Source: Rubrivivax sp. (GTDB taxonomy: Bacteria > Pseudomonadota > Gammaproteobacteria > Burkholderiales > Burkholderiaceae_C). Taken from it: a DNA stretch of 34,186 nt. Made by a program: the position numbers and the translations under genes. The notes beneath the pieces are model-generated. The model was not told where the DNA came from and searched no databases. It saw only the letters and a program-made list of their open reading frames with translations. The stretch's first letter is position 1. Every line of letters begins with the position of its first letter. The stretch spans positions 1 to 34,186 of the forward strand of contig JAIYCN010000205.1 in assembly GCA_027487995.1 (NCBI GenBank), read 5' to 3'. Shown here piece by piece: positions 1 through 10,733 of this stretch.

Positions 1-534
1 GGTGTTGCCCGCCGCAATGGCGACTGGGAACATCCACATGGGCACCATCACCGGAAAGTTGAAGGGCGTGATGCCGGCCACCACGCCCAAGGGTTGGCGC
101 AGGGTGTAGTTGTCGATGCCGGTGGAGACCTGGTCGGTGTAGTCGCCCTTGAGCAGTTGCGGGATGCCGCAGGCGAACTCGATGATGTCGATGCCGCGCA
201 TCACTTCGCCCTGCGCGTCGGTGAACACCTTGCCGTGCTCGGCGGTGATCATGGCGGCCAGCGCGTCCTTGTGCTGGTTCATCAACGCGAGGAAGTTATT
301 GATGATGCGCGCGCGGCGGATGGGCGGCATGTCGGCCCAGGCCGGGAAGGCCGCCTGCGCGCTGGCCACCGCCGCGGCCACGTCGGCCGGTTCAGCCAAC
401 TGCAGCTGGCGCGCGACGGCGCCGGTGGCCGGGTTGTAGACCGCCTGGCGGCGACTGCCGGAGGCCGCCACGCGCTGGCCGCCAATCCAATGGGTGATGT
501 CGGTGGTGGCGGTGAAGGCTTCGGGTGCGCCCAT
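1..534 (-). CDS. mmsA: Methylmalonate-semialdehyde dehydrogenase (CoA-acylating), N-terminal part, cut by window edge
   Basis: This reading frame is absent from the ORF track because it runs off the left edge without a stop. Translating the minus strand from the ATG at 532-534 gives 178 codons: an aldehyde dehydrogenase N-terminus with [10 protein letters not shown] near residue 12, the stretch [26 protein letters not shown], and then [14 protein letters not shown] at the edge. That last motif is typical of MmsA, which converts (methyl)malonate semialdehyde to propionyl-CoA or acetyl-CoA using CoA and NAD in valine and inositol breakdown. An AGGAG ribosome site lies six bases before the ATG. 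The catalytic cysteine half is outside the window, so the call rests on the N-terminal third. Another CoA-dependent aldehyde dehydrogenase is possible but less likely. Confidence 0.85.
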   Translation of the reverse strand, partial: MGAPEAFTATTDITHWIGGQRVAASGSRRQAVYNPATGAVARQLQLAEPADVAAAVASAQAAFPAWADMPPIRRARIINNFLALMNQHKDALAAMITAEHGKVFTDAQGEVMRGIDIIEFACGIPQLLKGDYTDQVSTGIDNYTLRQPLGVVAGITPFNFPVMVPMWMFPVAIAAGNT

Positions 535-750
535 GGCGGTCTCCTGGGTGGATCAATGACACAGCCCTCCAGTCTATGACGGCAGCGGCGCTTGAGTGGC
601 GTGGTGTGGATTTGGGCGGACGGGCCGAGAGGTTGGGGTGCGGCGCTGGTTCGCAGCGGGGTCCGGCGCAGAACTTACGGCAGATGCGCAGCACCAGCGA
701 TTTCATGGACACTGGCGCAGACCACCGAACCGCCCTTGCAGGAACCAGTT

Positions 751-1464
751 GTGCCGGACCCCAAAACGCCCCAAACGCCACGAACGCCCCCACCGCCGGC
801 TGACCTGACCGCAGAGCTTGACGACCTTCTGGCGCAGGTGCCGGCGCCCCTGGCACCGCTCGACCTTTCGGCGCTGGATGGCTTTTTGGTTGGGGTGCTG
901 CTGCAGCCCAAGCCTGTGGCGCCCCCGCGCTGGCTGCCCTGGGTGAGCGACGAAGAAGGCCGCGCGCTCCCGGCGCGTTGGCCGCACGCGCAACGCCTGC
1001 AAGACCTGGTGCTGCAGCGGTATGCGACGCTGAACCAAGCGATTGAGCAGCGGCAGTGGTTCGACCCCTGGCTGTTCGACATCAGCCCGGAAACCGCGCC
1101 ACACGAGGCCGTGGAGCCCTGGGTACTGGGTTTTGCCACCGCCTGCGGACTCTTCCCGGACCTGACCGAGGGGAAGCTGCAGGACCACCCGGAATTCAAT
1201 GAGGCCCTGGCCCAGCTGTATCAACACCTGGACCCGCAGGACCTGGAAGACGCGGACGAATTGATTGCGGAGATTGAGACCCTGGAACCACCGCAATCGA
1301 TGGAAGAGGCGGTGGAGAGTCTGGTGCGGGGGTGTCTGCTGTTGGCCGACATCAGCCGACCGACGTCGGCACGCGCCGGGCGTTCCGGTGGGCCGAATCG
1401 GGCAGCGGGATCGAAATCGGCGCCCGGCCACCGAAGCCCAAGCCAGCGCCGGCCCAAGGGCTGA
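751..1464 (+). CDS. UPF0149 (YecA/YgfB-like) family protein without SEC-C tail
   Basis: The ORF track opens this frame at 592, but the first 53 residues look non-coding. A GTG at 751 preceded by AGGA seven bases upstream gives a 237-residue protein and is my preferred start. The core LDDLLAQVPAPLAPLDLSALDGFLVGVLLQP is the UPF0149 signature (a conserved S-L-D-G-Y/F-L motif), and it resembles the protein at 2796-3524 closely enough to be a paralogue. Unlike that protein it has no cysteine-rich SEC-C zinc motif. Its C-terminus is a basic, low-complexity tail rich in Arg, Pro and Ser. The biochemical role of the family is unknown. It ends one base before the convergent universal stress gene. Confidence 0.75.
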   Translation: MPDPKTPQTPRTPPPPADLTAELDDLLAQVPAPLAPLDLSALDGFLVGVLLQPKPVAPPRWLPWVSDEEGRALPARWPHAQRLQDLVLQRYATLNQAIEQRQWFDPWLFDISPETAPHEAVEPWVLGFATACGLFPDLTEGKLQDHPEFNEALAQLYQHLDPQDLEDADELIAEIETLEPPQSMEEAVESLVRGCLLLADISRPTSARAGRSGGPNRAAGSKSAPGHRSPSQRRPKG

Positions 1465-1890
1465 TCAACGCACCAACAGCACCGGCACCTGGGTGTGGGC
1501 CAACACCTTGGTGGCCACCGAGCCCATCACCAGGTTACCCAGGCTGCCGTGGCCGTGGGAGCCCATGACCAACAAATCCGGCTTGGTCTTGTCGGCCAAG
1601 GCCACCACCTGATCAGCGGGGTGGCCTACCTTCACCACGAACTGCACCGGCGCCTCGACCTGCCGCTTGAAGAAGGTGCGCACGGGCTTGAGCACCTTCT
1701 CAGCCTCTTCCTCGTAGTAGGACTTCAGCACGTCCTTGTCCAGCACCGCTGCCGCGCGGGGCGTGACCGCCGGCACCACCGTGACGATGGTGTACTCGTG
1801 GTGCGCCCCCAGCCACTCGTCGTGCGCGGCCACGTAGGCGAGCATGCGCTTGGTGTAGGGACTGCCATCGGCGGCGATCAGAATCTTCAT
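1465..1890 (-). CDS. Universal stress protein, UspA family
   Basis: A single UspA domain of 141 residues fills the protein. The N-terminus MKILIAADGSPYTKRML is the first beta strand and nucleotide-contact loop. The C-terminal GSHGHGSLGNLVMGSVATKVL matches the G-2x-G-9x-G-S/T ATP-binding signature, so it is probably of the ATP-binding subgroup. Such proteins are cytoplasmic and are induced by starvation, oxidative or respiratory stress; the exact role here cannot be told from sequence. A GGAG lies seven bases before the ATG. The gene abuts the convergent UPF0149 gene and lies 100 bases downstream of the metallophosphoesterase gene, so it may have its own promoter. Confidence 0.93.
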   Translation of the reverse strand: MKILIAADGSPYTKRMLAYVAAHDEWLGAHHEYTIVTVVPAVTPRAAAVLDKDVLKSYYEEEAEKVLKPVRTFFKRQVEAPVQFVVKVGHPADQVVALADKTKPDLLVMGSHGHGSLGNLVMGSVATKVLAHTQVPVLLVR

Positions 1891-1990
1891 CTAGCGGCTC
1901 CATTGCGTGATGGCCACACACAGCGCGGACATGCGCGTGCAGGCCTGATGGAGTCTAGGCAGGAGCAGTGGCCCTGCGATTTGCGATGGA

Positions 1991-2770
1991 TCAAACTTCG
2001 AAGAGTCGCTGCGGGTCTAACCCGAGCGTTTCGCCCTTGCGCTCCAGCCCGCGCGCCTGGCACACCACGCGGCTGTCCGGCCCCTCGCCACGGCTGGGGT
2101 GGCGCGGCGCACGGTAGTCGTGGCGCAGGTGCACATGGCCATGAATCCACAGGTCGGCCAGGCCGATGAGGTCGTCGTCGGCGTTGCAGAAGCTGGCCGT
2201 GGTGGGCTGGGTGCCGTAGCGGGGGTCGCTGCTGCGCAGGCTGGGGGCGAAGTGGGTGATCACCACTGTGGTGGTGTTTTCAGACCCCACCAACGCCGCT
2301 TCCAACCATCCACGGCAGGCCAGGGCTTCCTCCCGCACGGCCGCAGCGTCGAACACCTCCCCCTCACGCGTGGCCTGCATCACCTTCTGGAAATAGCTGG
2401 CGGCCTTGATCGACTTGGCCTGGCGCGCAGCGCCAAACACATCGAAGTCACTCCAACGCACGGTGCCCAGGAAGCGGATGCGGCGGCCGTCGGGCGCGGT
2501 GTGGCAGTGCACGTCGCGCTCCAGCACGGTGAGGCCGTGGCGGGCGCAATGGTCGCGGAAGGCCGGCAGGGCGTCGCGCAGTTCGCGCCGGTCGAACTCA
2601 TGGTTGCCGGGCACCACCAGCACAGGCACTGGCCAGCCGGCGAAGCGTTCGTAGGCCTTCCAGGTGGTGTCGATGTCACCGGCCAGCACCAGCAGGTCCG
2701 CCCCCGGGGCAGGCTGGGGGTTGAAGACTTCGGTTTCCAGGTGCAGGTCGGAGAGGATCTGCAGGCGCAT
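1991..2770 (-). CDS. Calcineurin-like metallophosphoesterase
   Basis: This 259-residue protein has the five metal-binding blocks of the calcineurin-like fold in order: SDLHLE (residues 7-12), AGDID (about 30-34), PGNHEFD (about 55), ITHFAPS in the second half, and GHVH near the C-terminus. These residues usually hold two metal ions that hydrolyse phosphomonoesters or phosphodiesters. No signal peptide is present, so it should be cytoplasmic. The natural substrate is not recognisable. It follows the SEC-C protein gene by 25 bases and probably shares its transcript, perhaps together with the cytochrome and dehydrogenase genes further upstream. Confidence 0.9.
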   Translation of the reverse strand: MRLQILSDLHLETEVFNPQPAPGADLLVLAGDIDTTWKAYERFAGWPVPVLVVPGNHEFDRRELRDALPAFRDHCARHGLTVLERDVHCHTAPDGRRIRFLGTVRWSDFDVFGAARQAKSIKAASYFQKVMQATREGEVFDAAAVREEALACRGWLEAALVGSENTTTVVITHFAPSLRSSDPRYGTQPTTASFCNADDDLIGLADLWIHGHVHLRHDYRAPRHPSRGEGPDSRVVCQARGLERKGETLGLDPQRLFEV

Positions 2771-2795
2771 GTTCAGGCCTGCGTGCGCCAGCGGT

Positions 2796-3524
<729 letters not shown>

Positions 3525-3545
3525 CCGCGCATTGTCGCGCGAGCC

Positions 3546-4192
3546 CTAGCGCAGTTGCGCGAAGTAGTGGGCCAGGTCGCCCAGGTCGCGATCAGAGAAG
3601 CCCCGCAGCACGCCGTTCATCTGCGTGTCACGCCCTTGGGCCAGGTTGTCGCGGAACTCGCGCATGCTGTGCACCAGATAGTCCTCGCGCTGGCCCGCCA
3701 GCCGCGGCATCTGCTGCTGGCCGGCATAGTTCGGCAGGTGGCAGGTACCGCACAGCGCGCGTGAGGCCAGCGTGCGGCCCCGCTCGAACGCCGCGTCGTC
3801 GCGGGGTGTGGATTCCGGCTTGATTGGCTGACGGCTGAAGTGATCCGCCAGCGCAATGATCTCGGCATCGTCCACCCCATCCAGCAGCCCCTTCATGGCC
3901 GCCACGGGCCGCAGGCCTTCGCGGATGAGGATCAGCGTGTTTTCCAGGAACACACGCGGCTGCGCCGCCAGCGTGGGGCTCAAGGCCAGGTTTGACCTGC
4001 CATCGGCCCCGTGGCAGGCGGCACAGGCCGCGGCGCGGGCAGGTGCCGCGGCCGCGGTGGTGGCCGTTGACCCCGAAGCCGGCGCCGCCGTGACCGCAGG
4101 GGCCCCACCCGTGGCCCGGGCCCCTTCCGTCACGAAAACCCCGCCCAGGCCCCAGGCACCGATGAGGGCAGCCAGGCCCCAGGCGGCTCGCT

Positions 4193-4196
<4 letters not shown>
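3546..4196 (-). CDS. Diheme cytochrome c, c4-like
   Basis: Two heme-binding CxxCH motifs are present: CAACH at residues 58-62 and CGTCH at 149-153. Each is followed about 40 to 50 residues later by a candidate axial methionine (AAMKGLL, TQMNGVL). This tandem arrangement in 216 residues is that of periplasmic cytochromes c4. The N-terminus has a hydrophobic signal segment followed by an Ala/Thr/Pro-rich linker up to the first heme, so it may be anchored or tethered. The start is a GTG whose first bases overlap the stop of the upstream dehydrogenase gene (GTGA). That coupling suggests that the cytochrome accepts electrons from that protein. Confidence 0.9.
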
Positions 4197-5470
<1,274 letters not shown>

Positions 5471-5571
5471 GTTGTCTCCTGGTTTGTCTTGGTCAAAGCC
5501 ATCCAACCTTATCGCCAATCAGGGCTTTGGTGTCCACAAGACCCCTCAATGCGCACGACAAAGCAGGACGC

Positions 5572-5592
5572 AAAAAGGGGGCCGAAGCCCCC
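5572..5592 (-). terminator. Rho-independent terminator of pckG
   Basis: Read on the minus strand this is GGGGGC-TTCG-GCCCCC followed by TTTTT: a six-base-pair GC stem, a stable TTCG tetraloop and a U tract. It starts about 30 bases after the pckG stop, in the right orientation to end that transcript. Confidence 0.9.
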
Positions 5593-5620
5593 TTGATGCG
5601 TTCGTTTTGGAGGCGGCGTG

Positions 5621-7513
5621 TCAGGCCGCCAGCCGCTTCTCGATCTGTGCCTTGGTTTGGCGCAGTTCTTCGGGCAGGTGGTAGGACAACTGCTCGAACA
5701 GCTCATCGTGCAGCTTGAGCTCTTCGGCCCAGGCCGCGCGGTCGATGCCGATGACGCTGTCGAACTGGTCGCGGCTGAATTCCAGGCCACTCCAGGACAG
5801 GTCTTCGTAGCGGGGGCTGATGCCGAACACATGCTCCACACCTTGCGCGGTGCCTTCCACGCGCTCGAGCATCCACTTGAGCACGCGCATGTTCTCGCCG
5901 TAGCCGGGCCACACGAACTTGCCATCGGCGCCCTTGCGGAACCAGTTGACGCAGTAGATCTTGGGCAGCTTCACGCCTTGCCCTTCCAACTTCTGGCCCA
6001 GGCTGAGCCAGTGCTGGAAGTAGTCGCTCATGTTGTAGCCCATGAAGGGCAGCATGGCGAAGGGGTCGCGGCGCACCACGCCCTGCTGGCCAGCGGCCGC
6101 GGCGGTGGTTTCACTGCCCATGGTGGCGGCCATGTACACACCCTCCACCCAGTTGCGGGCCTCGGTGACCAGGGGCACCGTGGTGCTGCGGCGGCCGCCG
6201 AAGATGAAGGCGTCGATGGCCACGCCCTGGGGGTTGTCCCAGTCGGCGTCCAGCACCGGATTGTTTGTGGCGGCCACGGTGAATCGGGCGTTGGGGTGGG
6301 CGGCCTTGGCACCGGTTTCCTTGGCGATTTCCGGTGTCCAGCGCTTGCCCTGCCAGTCGGTGAGTTCGGCCGGGGGCACGTCGGTCATGCCTTCCCACCA
6401 CACGTCACCCTGGGGCGTGAGGGCCACATTGGTGAAGATGGCATCGCGCTGCAGCGAATCCATGCAGTTGGGATTCGTCTTGTGGTTGGTGCCCGGGGCC
6501 ACGCCGAAGTAGCCCGCCTCGGGATTGATGGCGTACAGGCGGCCATCCTGACCCGGCTTTATCCAGGCGATGTCGTCGCCGATGGTCGTCACCTTCCAGG
6601 TGTTGCCTTGCGCGTCCTTCAGACCGGCCGGGGGAATCAGCATGGCGAAGTTGGTCTTGCCGCAGGCGCTGGGGAAGGCGGCGGCCACGTGGCGCTTGAC
6701 GCCGTTGGGTTGCGTCACGCCCAACACCAGCATGTGCTCGGCCAGCCAGCCCTGGTCGCGGCCCATGGTGGAGGCGATCCGCAGGGCGAAGCACTTCTTG
6801 CCCAACAGCGCATTGCCGCCGTAGCCCGAGCCGTAGCTCCAGATCTCGCGGGTTTCCGGGTAATGGACGATGTACTTGGTCTTGTTGCAAGGCCAGGCCA
6901 CGTCCTTCTGGCCCTCGGCCAACGGGGCGCCCACGGTGTGCACGCAGGGCACGAATTCACCGTTCTCACCCAGCACGTCCAGCACGGCACGGCCCATGCG
7001 GGTCATCATGCGCATGTTCACGGCCACATAGGGGCTGTCCGAGAGTTCCACGCCGATGTGGGCGATTGGGGAGCCGATGGGGCCCATGGAGAAGGGCACC
7101 ACATAGAGGGTACGGCCCTTCATGGAGCCCTTGAAGAGGGCGGGTGTGCCGTCAGGTTGACCCGTCTGCAGCAGGGTGCGCATCTCGGCCGGGGCCATCC
7201 AGTTGTTGGTGGGGCCGGCGTCTTCCTTCTTCTGGCTGCAGATGAAGGTGCGGTCTTCCACACGGGCCACGTCCGTGGGGTCGCTGCAGGCCAGGTAGCT
7301 GTTGGGGCGAAGTTCGGGGTTGAGCTTCGTCATGGTGCCCGCAGCCACCAGTTCACCGCACAGGCGGTTGTATTCGGCCTCGGTGCCGTCGCACCAATAG
7401 ACGTCCTTGGCTTGGGTGAGCGCGGCGATGTCGGCCACCCATTGGATGAGGCGCTGGTGGTGCACGTGGGCGGGCACATTGAGGGGGATGCCCGCAGAGT
7501 TGACTTGAGTCAT
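5621..7513 (-). CDS. pckG: Phosphoenolpyruvate carboxykinase (GTP)
   Basis: This enzyme converts oxaloacetate and GTP to phosphoenolpyruvate and CO2, the entry step of gluconeogenesis. The 630-residue length and full-length similarity fit the GTP-dependent class, not the ATP-dependent PckA class. Visible landmarks include the substrate-binding segment [18 protein letters not shown], the P-loop-like [15 protein letters not shown], and the metal and nucleotide segment [32 protein letters not shown]. The reactive cysteine lies within the SACGKT loop. It is a single-gene unit closed by the terminator at 5572-5592. Gluconeogenic need during growth on pectin-derived pyruvate would make its place next to the pectin locus sensible, but that is inference. 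Confidence 0.96.
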   Translation of the reverse strand: MTQVNSAGIPLNVPAHVHHQRLIQWVADIAALTQAKDVYWCDGTEAEYNRLCGELVAAGTMTKLNPELRPNSYLACSDPTDVARVEDRTFICSQKKEDAGPTNNWMAPAEMRTLLQTGQPDGTPALFKGSMKGRTLYVVPFSMGPIGSPIAHIGVELSDSPYVAVNMRMMTRMGRAVLDVLGENGEFVPCVHTVGAPLAEGQKDVAWPCNKTKYIVHYPETREIWSYGSGYGGNALLGKKCFALRIASTMGRDQGWLAEHMLVLGVTQPNGVKRHVAAAFPSACGKTNFAMLIPPAGLKDAQGNTWKVTTIGDDIAWIKPGQDGRLYAINPEAGYFGVAPGTNHKTNPNCMDSLQRDAIFTNVALTPQGDVWWEGMTDVPPAELTDWQGKRWTPEIAKETGAKAAHPNARFTVAATNNPVLDADWDNPQGVAIDAFIFGGRRSTTVPLVTEARNWVEGVYMAATMGSETTAAAAGQQGVVRRDPFAMLPFMGYNMSDYFQHWLSLGQKLEGQGVKLPKIYCVNWFRKGADGKFVWPGYGENMRVLKWMLERVEGTAQGVEHVFGISPRYEDLSWSGLEFSRDQFDSVIGIDRAAWAEELKLHDELFEQLSYHLPEELRQTKAQIEKRLAA

Positions 7514-7786
7514 GGTGATTCCAGGGAAGTTAAAAGCAGAAGAGATGAGATCGGGTCAGTTGGCTGGTATTTAGACGCGCGTTACACCGCGTTCGACAAA
7601 ACCGACTGACCCCATCACACCCCGCCGCGCCCTCTTGGAACGCCTGACAGTCCTGCGCTACCCTGGGCGGATGGCCCGGATGCGCGCGAAGACACCACCG
7701 CTAAATTCAGTGTACCGATGAAGTAACTGGGGGTGTTTTTGCGGTTATGCAGGAAATGCATAAGGCAATGCACCCCCCAATATTGC

Positions 7787-7808
7787 GCCCCCCCGATAAC
7801 CGGGGGGC
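7787..7808. other. GC-rich inverted repeat (hairpin) in the pckG upstream region
   Basis: GCCCCCC and GGGGGGC can pair around an eight-base loop (CGATAACC). No T run follows on either strand, so it is not a classical intrinsic terminator. It could be a structured leader or barrier element, or be without function. Confidence 0.35.
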
Positions 7809-7847
7809 ATCTGGTCACCGGCGGGCCTGTCGAAATTCATTGAATTC

Positions 7848-7860
7848 TGAACTTTGTTCA
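7848..7860. promoter_or_regulatory. KdgR-like operator candidate upstream of the acetylesterase gene
   Basis: TGAAC-TTT-GTTCA is a perfect inverted repeat with five-base arms and a three-base spacer. It has the same layout as the candidates at 9766 and 16005 and as the enterobacterial KdgR box (GAAAC-N3-GTTTC). It lies in an AT-rich stretch 225 bases before the ATG at 8085. Confidence 0.45.
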
Positions 7861-8084
7861 TTAGAGTCTGAACCGAGAATTGAATATAAGTACCTGAATT
7901 AATTTAGAAAATTAGCTTCAGCACCCCATTCAAGCGCTGACTCCCACAAACTGGGCGTGGGCCATCCAGCACGGGAAAGCGCCTAGGTCACCAGCTGGCT
8001 TCCAACGAATTAGCTACGCTCAATGCAAACAGCCTGAACGCGTGGCCAAGCCTGTAGTTGTCCACCAGGTATCCTCTTCTACAT

Positions 8085-8870
8085 ATGAATGTGTCTGCCT
8101 TCTGTATCGCCTTCATCGCCTCTTGCTTGTCAACGATAGCCCACGCCGACCCAATCGCATCCCAGCCCATCACGCCGGATCCGCGATCGCGCATCATCCT
8201 GGTGGGGGACTCCACCATGGCGCCCAACACAGGCTACGGGAATGCGCTCTGCGCGCGTGTCACGCCTGCGCTGGATTGCTGGAATCTGGCGCGTGGTGGC
8301 CGCAGCACCAAGAGCTTCCGAGCCGAAGGCCTCTGGGACCAATTGATGGCAAGGATGAAGGCCGAGCGGCCCGGCGGCGCCCAATGGGTCCTGATTCAGT
8401 TCGGCCATAACGATCAGCCTGGAAAGCCTGGCCGCACCACGGATCTCGCCACCGAGTACCCGGCCAACCTGGCCCGCTATGTCGAAGACGCGCGCGCGAT
8501 CGGCGCGCGTCCGATCTTGGTGACGCCGCTGACCCGTCGCAGCTTCAAAGGGGCGCAGCTGGATGACCAGTTGCAGCCTTGGAGCGACGCCATGCGGCGC
8601 GTGGCCACGGACCAAAAAGTTCCGCTTCTGGACCTGCATGCCTTGAGCATGGCGCTGGTGCAGAAGTTGGGGCAGGCCGAGTCGGACCTGTTGGCCGAGG
8701 CGGCGCCCGGAGAGCGGCGGTTCGACCGCACGCACCTGGGCCTGCGCGGCGCGTGCTACTTCTCTGAAATCGTGGCCGATGAGTTGGCCAGGCTCGATCC
8801 CGATTTGCGCAGGCCTCGCCAGCCCCTCCCCATCTGCGCCCAGGTGCCGCCGCCCGCGCCGACCCAGTGA
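8085..8870 (+). CDS. Secreted rhamnogalacturonan acetylesterase-like SGNH/GDSL esterase (CE12 type)
   Basis: The protein removes acetyl groups from the rhamnogalacturonan backbone of pectin if the family call is right. After a signal peptide ending near STIAHA, the SGNH blocks appear in order: VGDSTM (nucleophile Ser), the Gly block LARGGRSTKSF, FGHNDQ (block III Asn), and FDRTHLG (catalytic Asp and His). GDST, GRSTKSF and a C-terminal DxTH are typical of CE12 enzymes. The ORF track uses a TTG at 8058; I prefer the ATG at 8085 because it begins a compact signal peptide, giving 261 residues, although neither start has a strong ribosome site. It converges on udh with only six bases between the stops. 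Confidence 0.83.
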   Translation: MNVSAFCIAFIASCLSTIAHADPIASQPITPDPRSRIILVGDSTMAPNTGYGNALCARVTPALDCWNLARGGRSTKSFRAEGLWDQLMARMKAERPGGAQWVLIQFGHNDQPGKPGRTTDLATEYPANLARYVEDARAIGARPILVTPLTRRSFKGAQLDDQLQPWSDAMRRVATDQKVPLLDLHALSMALVQKLGQAESDLLAEAAPGERRFDRTHLGLRGACYFSEIVADELARLDPDLRRPRQPLPICAQVPPPAPTQ

Positions 8871-8876
8871 CCTCAG

Positions 8877-9716
8877 TCAGCGCGGATCGAAGGGGCCAAT
8901 GCCCAGGAAGCTTCCCCCCTGCAGCCGCTCCATGGCCGAGCCGGGCTCGAATCGTTTGGCGCTGATTTGCTCGACCCAGGGCAAAGAGAAATCCTGCGGC
9001 TGGTAGCCGATGCGCGCCCACCCCTCAGAATTCCACCAACGCCCTTCGTTGTTCGATACGCCATACACGGTGAGGCAACCGACATCCGATGCCGTCAGCG
9101 CCGCCTTGACCAGGGCGATGAAGTCGGAATGACTGAGCCAAGTGGCCAGTGCACGAGCGTCTTCCGGCTCCCTCGTGACGGATCCCAGGCGCAGGCACAC
9201 AGTCTCGACGCCATAGCGATCGAAGTACATCGACGCCAGCCCCTCGCCGAATAGCTTGCTGGCCCCGTAGTAGCCATCAGGACGAAAGGGGTCGGACGGC
9301 CCGATGTGCTGGTAACGGGGATAGCAGCCGGTCACATGATTGGAACTCGCGAAGACGACCCTGCGACACCCGTTGAGCCTGCAGGCTTCATAGAGGTTGA
9401 CCACGCCGCGGATGTTCGCGTCGCAGATGGGCTCGAAGGGCCCTTCCATGGAGATGCCCCCCATGTGGACCACCGCAGAAACGCCACGAAGCAGTTCGAT
9501 GACGGCAGCGGCATCGGCCAGGTCGCAAGGCCTGTAGACCCCCTGGAGGGAGCCCCCGCCCAGCTCGACTCGGTCACTCAGGCGAAGGGCCGCGTAGCGC
9601 TCATCGTCGCCGCACAGGGCGGCCAGCGGCCCGTTCAGCACCCGCCCCAGGTTGCCCGCAGCGCCGGTCAGCAACAGATCACCGCCTTTTGAGGTCGTCG
9701 TGTGGTTGTGTTGCAT
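8877..9716 (-). CDS. udh: Uronate dehydrogenase, NAD-dependent
   Basis: This extended short-chain dehydrogenase oxidises D-galacturonate or D-glucuronate at C1 to the aldarolactone, the first step of the oxidative uronate route. From the ATG at 9716 (279 residues; AGG eight bases upstream, better than the GTG at 9725) the markers are TGAAGNLG at 17-24 for NAD, HMGGIS at 84-89, SSNH at 124-127, the Y150-x3-K154 pair in YYGASK, and SNNEGRWWNS around 221-230, which resembles the NNxRxWWDN segment of known Udh proteins. The rest of the oxidative route (SMP-30 lactonase, garD, gudD, garL) lies about 16 kb away in the same locus. It is transcribed divergently from kdgK over a shared promoter with a KdgR-like box. 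Confidence 0.9.
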   Translation of the reverse strand: MQHNHTTTSKGGDLLLTGAAGNLGRVLNGPLAALCGDDERYAALRLSDRVELGGGSLQGVYRPCDLADAAAVIELLRGVSAVVHMGGISMEGPFEPICDANIRGVVNLYEACRLNGCRRVVFASSNHVTGCYPRYQHIGPSDPFRPDGYYGASKLFGEGLASMYFDRYGVETVCLRLGSVTREPEDARALATWLSHSDFIALVKAALTASDVGCLTVYGVSNNEGRWWNSEGWARIGYQPQDFSLPWVEQISAKRFEPGSAMERLQGGSFLGIGPFDPR

Positions 9717-9752
9717 GGCGCGCACCTGGCTGTTTCGAAAATTTGATGTGTC

Positions 9753-9760
9753 ATTATAAT
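9753..9760. promoter_or_regulatory. Palindromic -10 element shared by the divergent udh and kdgK promoters
   Basis: ATTATAAT reads the same on both strands and offers TATAAT to each gene: 9755-9760 on the plus strand and 9753-9758 on the minus strand. Leaders would be about 30 to 35 bases in each direction. The -35 elements are weak (TTTCGA for kdgK at 16-base spacing), so activation or a non-consensus promoter is possible. Confidence 0.4.
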
Positions 9761-9765
9761 AATTC

Positions 9766-9778
9766 GGAACAATGTTTC
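9766..9778. promoter_or_regulatory. KdgR-like operator between udh and kdgK
   Basis: GGAAC-AAT-GTTTC is a near-perfect 5-3-5 inverted repeat, extended by CATTCC. It shares the nine bases CAATGTTTC with the reverse complement of the 16005 site. It would cover the expected kdgK transcription start and the region just upstream of the udh -10, so a bound repressor could block both genes. Confidence 0.6.
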
Positions 9779-9800
9779 ATTCCATGGCGGCGTACCTCCC

Positions 9801-10733
9801 ATGATCCGATTTGTAGCGCTGGGCGAGTGCATGCTGGAGGTGCAGGCCCAAGGATTCGGAACGGCCCAGTTCGCATACGGCGGCGACACGTTCAACACGG
9901 CCGTCTATCTGCAACGATGTGCTGCTGACGCGCAGATCGAGGTCCACTACGCCACGGCCGTCGGCGAGGACACGCTCAGCGAGCGACTGTTGCAGGCATG
10001 GGCCCAGGAAGGCTTGCGGCTGGATGCCGTTCAGCGCCTGCCGGGTTTCCTGCCCGGCCTTTACCTCATCGAAACGGACCCCGATGGGGAACGACGCTTT
10101 CACTTCTGGCGCCAGCACAGTGCTGCACGCGAGTACTTCGCGCAGTCCAGCCCCTCGCCCTTGGAGGCGATGGCCTCGCAATGGGATTGGCTTTATGTCA
10201 GCGGCATCAGTCTGGCCATCCTGGATGAGCACTCGAGAGCGCGACTGTTCGCGCTCATGCAGTCCATGCGGGCGCGTGGTGCACGCGTCGTGTTCGACAA
10301 CAACTACCGCCCCAGGCTATGGGCCAGTGCCGGGGATGCGCAACGCGTGTTCGAGCAGGCCTATGGCCACGCGGACATGGCACTGATCACGCTCGAGGAT
10401 CACCTGGCGGTTCATGGTGCCGCCTCCACCGAAGACGGACTGGCGCAGTTGAGCTTACTGGGTGTCCAGGAAGTGGTCGTCAAGCGAGGCGCTCAGCCCA
10501 CGCTGGTGCGCAGCGAACACAAGCAACCTTGGATTGAAGTGCCCACCTATCCCGTTGCCCAGGTGGTGGACACCACCGCCGCAGGAGACTCATTTGCCGG
10601 CGCCTATCTCAGCCGCCGGCTGCTGGGCCTGGACCCAGCCGCATGCGCCGCATGGGGCAACCGAGTGGCATCTGTGGTCGTCCAGCATCGCGGGGCGATC
10701 ATTCCCCACGATGCCATGCCCCCCGCGAATTAG
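9801..10733 (+). CDS. kdgK: 2-keto-3-deoxygluconate kinase (PfkB family)
   Basis: The enzyme phosphorylates 2-keto-3-deoxygluconate, the product of KduD, to KDPG for the Entner-Doudoroff aldolase, which is not in this window. The 310-residue PfkB fold is intact: the sugar-binding segment YGGDTFNTAVYL at 26-37, DPDGERRFHFWR at about 93-104, FDNNYRPRLW at 165-174, and the C-terminal anion-hole motif DTTAAGDSFAGAYL with catalytic base Asp263. FDxNYRxxLW is characteristic of KdgK rather than fructokinase. It is separated from udh by a divergent promoter with a KdgR-like operator and overlaps the ygjV-like gene tail to tail by four bases (TTAG). Confidence 0.94.
   Translation: MIRFVALGECMLEVQAQGFGTAQFAYGGDTFNTAVYLQRCAADAQIEVHYATAVGEDTLSERLLQAWAQEGLRLDAVQRLPGFLPGLYLIETDPDGERRFHFWRQHSAAREYFAQSSPSPLEAMASQWDWLYVSGISLAILDEHSRARLFALMQSMRARGARVVFDNNYRPRLWASAGDAQRVFEQAYGHADMALITLEDHLAVHGAASTEDGLAQLSLLGVQEVVVKRGAQPTLVRSEHKQPWIEVPTYPVAQVVDTTAAGDSFAGAYLSRRLLGLDPAACAAWGNRVASVVVQHRGAIIPHDAMPPAN

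Larger units (their letters stand above)
7514..8084. other. Long intergenic region between pckG and the pectin locus
   Basis: There is no convincing gene in these 571 bases; the listed ORFs are short and lack family features. The part next to pckG should hold its promoter. A GC hairpin lies at 7787-7808. The stretch from about 7830 to 7920 is clearly more AT-rich than the surroundings and contains a KdgR-like inverted repeat at 7848-7860, so it probably holds the promoter of the acetylesterase gene. Confidence 0.6.

Noticed and set aside
94-579. 161-residue plus-strand ORF at the left edge
   Set aside because: It is antisense to the truncated mmsA frame, which reads as a clear aldehyde dehydrogenase.
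5618-7609. 663-residue plus-strand ORF
   Set aside because: It is antisense to pckG, His/Gly/Val-rich without domains, and arises from high-GC codon bias in the opposite frame.
7787-7808. Hairpin considered as an intrinsic terminator
   Set aside because: No T tract follows on either strand, and no gene ends nearby.
7615-8230. Short minus-strand ORFs (67 and 80 residues) between pckG and the acetylesterase
   Set aside because: They have no ribosome sites, no known features and an unlikely composition; the second overlaps the signal-peptide region of the esterase.
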